Assembly: GCA_964035545.1 (NCBI GenBank)
Contig: OZ037765.1
Location: 30,988,004-31,052,003, forward strand
DNA from: Bugula neritina
Lineage: Eukaryota; Bryozoa; Gymnolaemata; Cheilostomatida; Bugulidae
DNA length: 64,000 nt
Reading direction: 5' to 3'
The notes under the pieces were generated by a model. That model was given only the letters and a program-made list of their open reading frames with translations, had not been told where the DNA came from and did not search any database. Shown piece by piece: positions 37,101 through 47,000 of the stretch; the first letter of the stretch is position 1, and every line of letters starts with the position of its first letter. Made by a program: the position numbers and the translations under genes.

Positions 37101-37286
37101 TTGCTAATTTTCATCCAATTTAAATATTTTTGAAAACTAAGATTGATTGTATGACTTTCTGTTTGTTCAGTCCTGCCTGAGCCTGTACTGGATAGAGCAT
37201 CAAAGCCGGTCGGTGATTTCCAATTCAAAAGTCCTAGGAAGTGGGCCAAGTTAAAACAGAATAGCGTGAGCCAACTAACCGAGTAG
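20271..37286 (+). CDS. Unconventional myosin with C-terminal SMAD-like MH2 domain
   Basis: Twenty-eight exons give 1289 aa with every phase consistent: 20271-20378, 20523-20588, 22552-22690, 23120-23338, 23490-23637, 24140-24257, 24455-24572, 24928-24999, 27016-27154, 27647-27878, 28355-28519, 29201-29346, 30287-30391, 30700-30772, 31090-31295, 31563-31674, 32048-32302, 32821-33026, 33196-33400, 33952-34007, 34348-34459, 34903-34991, 35409-35556, 35843-36001, 36276-36480, 36567-36640, 36746-36824, 37171-37286. The product is an actin-based ATP motor. P-loop GESGAGKT is at 100-107, switch I NGNSSRFGK at 155-163 and switch II DIAGFE at 389-394. A basic loop-2-like insert (558-600), the actin-site block QCQPHFIRCIKPN and converter RKVFLRYW follow. 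After the motor come an IQ-like segment (about 744-763), a charged helix (808-865), a polar linker, an MH2-like domain (1019-1200) and a Lys-rich tail. The motor looks closest to class III, without the kinase; class is unresolved. Introns 1 and 27 start with GC. The second GC donor is less certain. Confidence 0.92.
20810..21050 (+). repeat. G-rich 29-bp minisatellite in myosin intron 2
   Basis: About eight copies of a 29-bp unit of the form actgagtagggggttgatgt + tgggggtat, with few differences between copies. Each unit carries two G5 runs on the sense strand, so the array holds about sixteen G runs separated by 8-11 bases. Not coding. Confidence 0.92.
21375..21622. repeat. TATAGA-type AT-rich tandem array in myosin intron 2
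   Basis: Repeated steps such as tatagagtatagaatatag. It yields a false Tyr/Ser/Leu-rich frame on the minus strand. Parts (tatagactatagag) are near-palindromic. Confidence 0.85.
22040..22200. repeat. ACTTACACTCACTC-type degenerate tandem repeat in myosin intron 2
   Basis: About three to four diverged units built from cttacactcactcacttac and gaatatacttac. Simple sequence, no gene. Confidence 0.65.
22908..23022 (+). tRNA. tRNA-Leu (anticodon CAA) with intron
   Basis: Acceptor stem gtcagga pairs with tcctgac. The D-arm contains the A box tggccgagtggtc. The anticodon stem ccaga/tctgg frames loop ctcaag...t with anticodon CAA at 22942-22944. The T arm is gtggg-ttcaaat-cccac. The anticodon loop is interrupted after position 37 by a 31-nt intron (22946-22976), the canonical place for tRNA introns and typical for tRNA-Leu(CAA) in animals. 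A long variable arm fits a type II tRNA. A T-run follows the gene (23026 onwards), serving as a pol III terminator. It sits in sense inside intron 3 of the myosin gene. Confidence 0.93.
23680..23830. repeat. Diverged 17-18-bp tandem repeat in myosin intron 5
   Basis: About eight imperfect units around gtgtaatatgtagaaaa follow each other shortly after exon 5. No coding potential. Confidence 0.7.
27972..28250 (+). repeat. Long CTA/CTG trinucleotide repeat in myosin intron 10
   Basis: About 280 bp of CTA and CTG triplets, with a pure CTA block of roughly 85 bp near 28047-28133 flanked by CTG-interrupted blocks and a degenerate TAC/TAG tail. It lies between the exons ending at 27878 and starting at 28355. 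It produces meaningless poly-Leu (plus) and poly-Ser (minus) frames. Confidence 0.93.
29055..29160. repeat. TATACTCAC/TATACTTAC tandem repeat in myosin intron 11
   Basis: About nine 10-12-bp steps (ctatatactcac, ctatatacttac) just before exon 12 at 29201. Simple sequence. Confidence 0.75.
34495..34770. repeat. 20-bp tandem repeat in myosin intron 21
   Basis: Units of about 20 bp around gtacacatatgaaactgtat, near-perfect at the left and decaying to the right. Each unit contains gtac and catatg palindromic cores. The minus-strand frame here is an artefact of the repeat. Confidence 0.85.
34903..36480 (+). other. MH2-like domain region of the myosin tail (four exons)
   Basis: The exons at 34903-34991, 35409-35556, 35843-36001 and 36276-36480 encode residues about 1019-1200 of the myosin. 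By eye this region follows the SMAD MH2 order. It has a Trp and Tyr at the start (WGKLVYME), then EPVIKVDG with DPSNH. EYIGKGMQL sits where SMADs have HIGRGVRL. DIIVQD follows, then KIFDMKEF (SMAD KIFNNQEF), the Cys block followed by LTLVK (SMAD MSFVKGW), and ETPCWINI (SMAD STPCWIEI) followed by a short helix. MH2 domains are protein-interaction modules of TGF-beta transducers. Here the C-terminal SSxS phospho-acceptor is absent and a Lys-rich tail follows. Homology rests on visual alignment; a profile search was not run. Confidence 0.8.
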
Positions 37287-37568
37287 CTAATTCTACACTG
37301 AGCACAATAACTGTGTTGATGCTACTTCAGATGGCTTGCAGCTTACCTCAGCAAAATATGCAAAATTCCCATATATTTTTGGTACATTAGGCTTCAAATT
37401 TTTTTCTATTTTACAGTTTTATGCATAACTGACTATGCATTGTGCTATTATCAGAATGTGATACAAATTATTGTGCAATAGCTTTGGCAGTCTTTAGGCA
37501 GCTTGCTAATGAGGTATGTGTATTCTAGTTCTATTTATTGTCTCATAACAATACTCAGCTTTTCATTA

Positions 37569-37615
37569 TTTATTTATTTTTTATAAGTTATTTACAAGTT
37601 AATTCTCATAATAAA
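37569..37615. terminator. Poly(A) signals of two convergent genes
   Basis: On the minus strand two overlapping AATAAA hexamers (37569-37578) lie about 70 bp downstream of the RCCD1 stop. On the plus strand the first AATAAA after the myosin stop is at 37610-37615, so the two 3' UTRs probably overlap by tens of bases. Confidence 0.5.
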
Positions 37616-37643
37616 AATGAAACTCATCATCTAAAGCTCTATT

Positions 37644-40600
37644 TCATGAGTTGGTGAACACAAAGGTGGACCAGCCACCACACTTGACAGACTTAAACTT
37701 AGTGTTGGTTGCAGTGTACAAGTTAGGTCTGTCCTGGACTATCACATCCTTTGGTAGTAATAACTGTCCATAGCCATTCCATCCCCAGGAATATAGTTTG
37801 CCATCACCTGTGACAGAATGTGGGCATTACTATGTGGTGCTACTATTAGCAAGTATATAGGCTATGTGGTGTATACATATATTTCAGAATATGATGTTCT
37901 AAAGTTATCCGTGCATTTCTGTAAGTAACAAGTCACACATTTTTTAATAGCAAACTGAGATGTGAGCATATTTTAAAGTATTGCTAACACATAGTATGCT
38001 GCCATTTTATAATATTTGAACTAAGACATGAAAAATGCCATATTTGTGGATAAAATGGCCTCTTTTTAACTCTATCATTTAACTATATACTACTCTGCTA
38101 CTACATTCAGTTTTTCATTTCCAATAATGAGAAAAATAAATTAATACTAACTCGTCACGGCCGCAGAGTGTCGCGAACCACAGGATATGCTAGTAATAGT
38201 GATGTCACAGTTGTCTTCAAACAACAAACTGGGATACATAATCATGCTGTGACCAACTCTGTCACCACACTGAGGTTCACCATGAGAGTCCTTCAGGCAA
38301 GGCTTCCCAACTTGACCACTCTCATTCCAACCCCAACTGTACACATCTCCTGTATCTAAACAATAGAGTATAGACCTCATCAGAAGGCATGACAGGATTC
38401 AAAGAGTGGTGTGAGTGACATCTAGTTTAACATGTGACCTTTTCAAGCAACTTAGTAATAAATGAAAACATGTAATCTTATTATAATTGTTGTGTTTTAA
38501 GTGTATAGAGATATTTATTGTCGAAGACTGAAAGAAAGTAGCAATGTGAAAAAGGTTATATCATAAGTTATAAGTTTCAAGTTACAAGTGTGAGACGCAA
38601 GTGTAGATAAGTGAAAAATGGGGGGCGGGTTTATACTAGTCAAATAGGTTAGCTTTTGTGTAGTAGCTATAATAAATGTGGAAAAAGCATAATATAGCTG
38701 GCCTAGCTGAGATATGTGAAAAGCTATCATGCATTAGGGAAAAGCTTTCCCAGCTTATGTAAAGTCCCAACAATCATTTTACATACTCAATAAAATAAAC
38801 TGTGAAATGTTTGACAACTTTAAAATTTATACAGTATTGAATTATTCATGTTTACATTATTGAAGCTATTCTAATACTTGTTTCAAGTTAAATAAGATAT
38901 AGTAACACGTATTACTTGCCGCTAATCACCATTTAACAGGACTATTGCAATCAAAGTGTTCTGCAAAGTCAATTTAGATCCTGCTAACTCTGTTTCTTTT
39001 CAAATCTTAACTTCACCAAACATATTGCAAGTTTAAAGTTTCAATCCAGAAAATGCAGCTTATTTTAACCAGAATTTTCTTTCTGATCTATTATAAACAC
39101 CAACTGTTAAGACATACCACTTAATACTAGAGTATGCCATCCCCCAGCAACTGCGTCTACAATGAATACTCCAGAGAGGGCTTCAACAAGTCTAGGTTCA
39201 GTCAAAGACTCCAGATCTCCGTGTCCAAGCTGGCCTCGGCTATCGAGATTAATTATATTTTAAATGAGAAGGAAAGTTCTCAATTAGGAGAAAGAAATTA
39301 AACTTTTTTATCACAAAATGAGAAAAGTTACAAAAGAAACCTATTGCTGGTTACGCCCAGCTACACAAGTATAATATTTGTCCTACTAATCAGTATGTGA
39401 TGACTAAATTTCCTGTTTTAATCATGTAAAGCAAAGATTTCCAGTTAACTCAAGTCTTGTTGATAAATGTAGCTGACAAAAGTCCCAAAACTATCCTCTC
39501 CTTTATGGTGAAAAAAAACTTTCATTATTTAAAAAATAATGTAAAAAGCAACAAATAGTTATTTGATCAAATTAAATTACTGGCACCCTGTCCATACAGC
39601 ATGCCTGTAAACATCTAGTGTTGAAAATAAAGTTAATTGCAAACCTTTTCTAAATACAAGCACTGCATTACATGACAAGAGGTTGCAGGTGTGACCTGGA
39701 ATGAGAGCACCTGGTCTACATGCTCTTATGTTTTACAGCTTCAACATAGTGAAGCATTTAAGGAAAGAATATGAGTTCTCAGTCCCCAGTGGCCTTGGAG
39801 ATGAAGGCTGTACATAGTGCCTAAGTATTCATTATTTATCAGTACTAACCTTCCTCCACCAAACGTATAGACATGCCCAAGTGTAGTCAATATGACTACA
39901 TGCTCTTTACCACAAGAGACACGTCGTACCTTTATATTTGACAACAGAATCTTCTCTGGCTGAGCAGTGGATAAGTTGGACAAAGTCCATAAAGATCCCA
40001 CATCTAGCAAATAAGTTTTCTGGTTAGATTAGCACAATTTTTACAATAAAAACTCAAAACTGACAGCAATAACTAACCAATACAACAATAAAATATACTT
40101 AATTTAACATAAATTGATAAAAAAACTACAGCTATTAATTTTAAATTATAATGTAGAGTTAACACTAGCTAGCAGTTATTTGATTGAATCTATATTGTGT
40201 TAAAAAGTGTGATTCAATACATTTCTTAATGGTCCTTGATGATGGCACGAAGGGTATTTAATGAAGGGTTTTTTTAGTTACTTAATGAAAATTTAAATCT
40301 GACTGTACATGCTCAAAGTAAGAAAAGCACATCATATTTTTTCAGATGAAAGAAATTTCTCTGTAGCTCCTAACACAAGAGAGGATGTGTTGAATAACTT
40401 GAATGGGCACCTGGCTTTTCATTAGGTTTGAAATATATGAGAAAAAAATCATTGAAATAACAAATAATACCTGTATAAAAATAGAGCGATTTATCTGTAC
40501 AAGACAATCCTTGTATGTACTCAGGTAGGTTCAGTTCCACTACATCTAATTTACAGCTACTTTCTCCAGCTTCAAGGTCTTTGAAACATAGCAGAGTGGA

Positions 40601-40894
40601 TCTGCTATTATCTTCGGCAATGCATATTCTTTTATCAAAATACGTAACACTGAGATTGCAAGTAGAAGATTGTGTCAGCATGCTTGTAATTATCATTCGC
40701 CATCCGACATACTGTAAATCTTTATTACACAATGCATATAACTTGTTGTTAAAACTTTTTTCAATGGCTAAAGTTAGATTACAAACATTTGAATCAGGCG
40801 GTGTGACATCTGAATCACTAGCAGACACTTGCTTCTGAGTGACATGTAGTGTAAGACAGTCCTGCTCTATAACTCCACCATATATGTTATTCAT
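37644..40894 (-). CDS. RCCD1: RCC1 domain-containing protein 1
   Basis: Five exons on the minus strand, 40471-40894, 39850-40003, 39118-39239, 38152-38355 and 37644-37807, total 1068 nt and give 355 aa plus stop, close to the 376 aa of human RCCD1. Human RCCD1 partners the demethylase KDM8 in chromosome segregation; the role here is inferred from that. The C-terminal half carries RCC1-type beta-propeller repeats: HVYTFGGGSRGQLGHGDLES, AGGWHTLVLSDTGDVYSWGW with NESGQVG, CGSRHSAAV, and GKLYSWGWNGYGQ with VKCGGWSTFVF. The N-terminal exon is poorly conserved. The start is uncertain: a minus-strand exon at 42229-42271 (ATG, then a strong CAG|GTAAAT donor) joins in phase to an exon extended to 40917. 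This would add 22 residues and put the promoter near that of KIF19. Confidence 0.88.
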
Positions 40895-43800
40895 ATTGAA
40901 TAGTCGGAAATAACTAGCTTTTGTTAATACGCATTAGCACATATAAGTCCAAGAAAAAATGAGCTGAGTTGCATCCAATGCCTATTTGCACTCGTGCTTG
41001 CCATCTATAAATATAAATACATGAAATTCTGAAATAATTTAGAGATGAGCATCAGCAAACCATTACAACTTGACAGCCGATATTGGGAGCTTTCTCTAAA
41101 TGCTAATGTTGGGGGTAATAAGTTTCAGCCAGAATAAGACTATGCTTGTTAACTGGAAAACCGTATCCAATTGCAATTTTTCATAAACATAGCAAACTAT
41201 TTACTTTCATTTCATGTAAGCAGATAATTTGTACAAATGTTAGTACTTGAAGGTGATTATTTATTAGTCTATTGAGTGACCAAACATTCCTGAATGCAAG
41301 TTTCATTCTTATATTATTCAAATAAATATTGCCATAACTTTACTACGATTGCAGCTCCAAAAAATAAATGAAACATAAGTTGAATGATATGACAGAAAAG
41401 TATTAGTAATGCCTACAGTTACATAAAGAAACTTTTGATAAGTTTATAGCTATTACTATTGTTAGTAGTAATAGTATTAATAATAGAACTTTATAATAGT
41501 ATGAATACAAAAATAATATATTATTAGTCATAGTTATAGTGTGTAACTAACATTCATTATGAATATGTCATAATTAACTTGTATCACCATTTTTACTAAT
41601 AGTAATAATAATAGCAATTGATGAATTAAAATACTCTTAAAACTAAGAAATATCAACTACAATAACTATAAGTGAATATCAATAACAATATGTCAGCAAG
41701 CTGCAGTGCAACAGTATAAATTTAAAACTGAGTTTAATGTCATTATCATTATGATAATTATTATATTAAATATTTGAGCATTACTATTTAATTTTACTTT
41801 TTAGCTTTTAGTATTGACTGAATTTAATATTTATATTACTAGATTTACTTTTACTTTTAGTGTATTATTATGATTATAACAATAATTATTATTACTGATT
41901 AGTTATTAGCTTAGGAATCTGAATACGGAATAGCAACAATTCCAAACTTATACTTATAGTCATTACCTTTCTTTTAAAACTGATAAATATTAGACTTAGA
42001 GAATGTATTAATTAATTACTACTTGTCAAGTACAAAAAGAAACTGCAAAATATTCACTTTTGTAATTGAGTATAACTGTATAAGTATTTAGGACTGACAA
42101 TTTTGTTGATAAAACTAGAACATGCCCTGTGGATCTTTTTCCTTATTTCTTTTATGTTTGATAATTTAGTTCACAATCAGTGTACCACATGCACAAAAAA
42201 ATATATTTGTTTATTGATATAAATTTACCTGCAACTTTATTGCTAAAGTGCAACAAAACAAAACCAATCATGATGCATAAATATTATAAGTATTTATCAA
42301 GTTTGACCAATCCCTAAACGTGGAAGCACGTGCTAGACGATCTTCACCCTAATACATTCTTGTTGATAGGTTGCTTAGTTGCGGTCCACCCTAAGTTACT
42401 TCTCATAAAGTACCTAACTTGTGTGTGACAATAACGATAGTTTGTTTTTATTTAAGAAATATAAAAAAAGTTATTTTTTTAAATTTTTAAATAAAAATTG
42501 TTGCAAAATGTAAACTATACAAAGAAATAAACGTTTACGGCTATTTTAATTTTTATGCGCACTTATATTAAATGTTATTGCATTTCCGCGCACACTAGTA
42601 AAAATGTCTTGCTGTATCGGAGTAAAACTCATACAATAATCATAATGATACAATTACAATTAAAGGCGTGCAAATATTGGTTTATAGTAGAACTGAATAG
42701 ACAACACTAGCTGTTTTTGTCGCTGTGCTACTTTTCATTCTTAATATTTTTTGTTGAACACGGAAGGTATGGTAAAACATTGAAGTTTTTTTTTACTCAA
42801 TTACTATTACTTATTAGTATTACTATTACTATTACTATTGGTAATACTTTATTAGTATTAGTATTAGTATTACTATTAGTATTAGTATTACTATTAGTAT
42901 TAGTATAACTAAGTATTACCATTTATGATTTAATTTATTAATATTACATTCAGTGATTTACTTTTAGTTTTACAATTACTGTAAATGTAATTCACCAATT
43001 TAATGCTAATAGTAATAGTAAAAGTTTTAATAATTATTATTGTTTTACTAATAGACTAATGCTAAACCTAATAGTAATGTAGTAATACTAATAGTAATTG
43101 TAACACAAAGTCTAACTCAAACTGTAACTGTTGCATTTGAATTAGTGAGTAAGTCTTAATGTTATGCCTTAAACTTGGAGTGTTACTAATTATTTGTGGT
43201 TGTTGCACTGTCAGCATACTTACAGAATGATTGTAAAGCAGTTTAGTAAGAAAAAAAGAGAGGCTGGTTTAAATTTTAGTTTATAGCATTATTTATTTAT
43301 TATGATTATACTCAAAGTGTAGTCAACAGACTCAACTGCAAAACTAATTGCTACAGTTCCAATTTTGATTTCAGTTTATCATTATGTCAAAAAGCTGAAG
43401 ATCAAGTTTCTATGAGTCAACTCAGTCAGTGTTACTGTTGAACTTGTTGTTACATTTAAAAGAAGAGTAAAAATATTCTAAAAGCTTAAAACATAGTTTC
43501 AGTCAATGTTGATCTCACTGTTGCATTTTATCACCAGGCTGCCTGATCAATCATAGTTGTTTTGGGATGATTTTTTATTTATTTTCAAGCTGGTGAAAAA
43601 TTTAATTAATTGTTAAGCAATAGCTTTCACATTTTATTTTATACAGTTTTATGTCAAGTTGTTATATTTATCAAGCAATTAGTAGCTACTCAAGGTTATA
43701 TGATAAAGTGCATTTTTATCAACTATTTTAGGATTTGGCTCTCTGTGCAAGTTTTAGTGAGCCAATTTGAAAATGTTGGTGAGTACATGAAATATTGCTT

Positions 43801-44064
43801 GGAAGCGTGTATTCTATCTACTTGTTTAACTAAATTAAAAGCAGTTGTAGAAAAGTTATTAACAATTCTAAATAGATAATATATTTGTTTCATATTTATA
43901 AATATAAACTATTTGCTTCATATTTAATATGCCTTAAATGTTAATGTAATGAAAGAAATATTTCCTACAGCATAAAATTATATTTTTAATATACGTTTAT
44001 AACTGAAAGTTTTATTGAAACTTGTAGAGTTTTGGAACATAGCCTGCAAATCCTAAGCGCAGCT
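40895..44064. other. Divergent spacer between RCCD1 and KIF19
   Basis: Head-to-head spacer. It includes the possible upstream RCCD1 exon at 42229-42271. Next to it at about 42300-42420 is a less AT-rich patch with a ccaat (42307-42311) and a 10-bp palindrome agcacgtgct (42325-42334, CACGTG core) that could be the shared promoter. An E2F-like tttccgcgc is near 42585. AT-rich arrays fill 41450-41960 and 42800-43100. A plus-strand open frame at 43610-43879 has no homology and no splice support. The first KIF19 coding exon is short (33 nt). Confidence 0.45.
42801..42910. repeat. ATTAGT/TATTAC simple-repeat array
   Basis: Run of attagtattactattagt steps in the RCCD1-KIF19 spacer, followed by looser copies to about 43110. 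It encodes only a spurious Leu/Val-rich frame. Confidence 0.75.
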
Positions 44065-47000
44065 ATGAAGCCTCAGGGAGGTGAACACCCCCTCACAGTG
44101 AGTTTACTAGTTAAAAATTGACCAAGTTGACTAACTTTTTTAACATAAATTGTTTTACATTTTTTCTAAAATTTAAAGTTCTGTTTGGACATTGCTAAAC
44201 TCTTATGTTGTAACATCAGTATGTGTAGCCTGTGATTCTATTAAACAGGTTGCGGTGAGGGTGAGGCCAATGACGGAACATGAGATTTTGTCAGGTTGTA
44301 CACAAGTTGCCCATACGGTGGACAACCAGGTTTGTTGAAAACATTTTTTTATTTAACAATTATGTGCTTTAATTTCTTTTTCATAAATCAACTGCTTGTC
44401 ATTTTCTAATATAAGTGTGTTTCTAAACAGCTTTGCTAGTTTTATTACTAAACTTGGCAAAAGTGAATTGCTGCTTTATGCATTTTAAAATTGAAAAAGA
44501 AAATGTTGGAATCGTTGTTTATGGTTTTCTGTTGAAAGTTATGTTTTGTATATCATCAGATGGTGGTGCTGCTGGACCCTACGGAGGACCCTGATGATAT
44601 CCTTAGAGTGAATCGCTCCAGAGAAAGAAGATACATGTTTGATCACGCCTTCAACGATATTGCTGACCAGGTATAGCCACTGGCAGCGTAGAACCAGCAC
44701 TTCTCTTATTTATCTTAAGCTAATATTAGTATAGAAGTTGTATTGCTACAAACTAAGCCAATCTATCATATAAATGGCAGGCTGATAGTGTTTTGTTTGC
44801 TCAACAATTGGCTCTAATGACTGTTGTGGAAATATAATATATCTTTAATGAGAAAGTCTACTTGACATAATTAAATGTTTGCAGCCTGTTGCTGTCACGT
44901 ATTATGAGAAATTATGTTGCGTATTTGAGGCAGCGTCAGCACCTATTTCGTCTTCTCAACAAATGGAATTGCATTGTCTGTGAACAATTATTGAATATTG
45001 ATATTAATTAGCAGTTGTTTATTTGTTTATTTCTCCATGGTGCTCTTGTCTTACTATTGTTACAAATAACAATGTGCCTTGCTCTGCACAGCTCATAGCT
45101 GTCACCATCGTATTATACTTAGTTAATTACTTGATCCTATTACGCCACTGGTTCACACAAAGTTCATATTTTCACATGCTATCAGAGGCAGTGAAATAAG
45201 ACCATATATGATGCCTTATGATGAGCTATTGCTATTGCTATTGCAGTGCTAGCTTCTTATTTCTGATTTATTCTTCAAAGTTTCATAGTCTAATGTTTTA
45301 CCTACTTTAGGAGGAGGTGTACCAAGTCACTACTCGATTTCTCATTGACCAAGTTATAAATGGATATAATGGAACCGTGTTTGCATACGGAGCTACTGGT
45401 ATGTATCATGTTTGTGCCACACTCATTTCTAATAACTGCAATAATTGTATCTTTACTAATCCTCTTATTTATTGGTTACTATTTAAGTCAATGAAATATT
45501 GCAAGATTTATTATGCCATATTATACAAAATTTGAGTTTATTTGTTCTATAACCAAAGTTAAGACATATTAGGCTGTATACTTGATGAATATCAAGTCTG
45601 TGTTTATGTGTATACTTACAGTATTACACTATTATACCTATACATGCTGAAAGCGTAGTGTTGTTTGCAAAACTCATATTAAATATTCTCATACATTGAA
45701 TATCCCAGGTGCTGGAAAAACATACACAATGCTGGGCACTCAGGATAATCCTGGTATATACTCGAGAGCTCTCAACGATCTCTTCTTGCTTGTTGCTAAA
45801 TATGAAGAGGAAAATATATACAATGTGTCTATGTCATACTTAGAGGTTTGTTTGTACTATGGAGATGAGAACTCATAACTTCTGTATATTATAGGATTTA
45901 GGATTTGATTTTCTAGGAATTGCTTGACTTTAGCCATGTGCTGGTCTGTGTATGTTTGTCTGTGTAACCACTTGAAGTGGCCATCTCTTGGTTACTAATA
46001 ACTTGTTTATTTATATAAATAAATTATCAAGAAATTAGATAATGTCAAGCAGCTAAAATTTATTCTAGTATTTCAATGCATCATGACACAGTTTCTTGCC
46101 GGGCTGATTAATTGAAGTCCTGGGCATTTAGTTGGTTGGCTGTGTTTGAGCCAAAAGACATTTTGAACTACATGTTTTCATGTTTATTAAGCAAAGAAAT
46201 GTATTTATTTATTTATTCTTGTTTTCTAATCACCAACAAGACTTATTGATGGACCTTGACATGTTTGCAGATTTACAATGAAATGGTGAGGGATTTATTG
46301 AACCCATCTTCAGGCTATTTGGAGATGAGAGAAGATGCAAAGGGTGGGGTGCAAGTAGCCAGCCTTTCTGAAGTGTCAACAGCATCAACTGAGGAGGTGA
46401 GGCTATGCTCACAGCTTGTAACAGTTTAATTAGTTTTTTAGTTCTTTTACCATCCAGCGAGTCTAGCATCTATTTTTAGAAAGTTTATAATTTACTAAAT
46501 CTATCTAATATAAAAATAGTAGGCTAGGTATATATAGTAAAAAAATCCTAACATATACATGCGCACGCTCACAATACCACAATATAAATAAACATCATGA
46601 CAGAAAAGAGAAAAAAATGTCATATCAATTCTATCTGTAGAGTTGAATGACGCCTGAATGTAATTTCTTATATTATATAATATTTTTATAATGTACAAAA
46701 AGTTATATTACTTAGAATTAGAAAGTTTTAGGCTTTCTAGCAACACAAACAGGTGTAGAAAATCTTTAAGTAATTTTATTCGTAATCTTATAATGTTTTT
46801 CATGCAGCAATTATACTTATTATAGCATGCAGGGTGAATGTTTGAACATATCTTCATTGTAATAATTCTGTCTAGACACACAATCTGTATAATGAAACAT
46901 TTGCCATTTAGATGCAGGTTTTTGTCAGGTTGCTGTAAATTTAGTATTAATTTTTGTTTTAAGATATACAATTGCTTTGCATACTTATTAAAATCTACAG

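Noticed and set aside
43610-43879. 89-aa hydrophobic plus-strand frame upstream of KIF19
   Set aside because: No homology and no matching splice sites. The conserved KIF19 start is at 44065.
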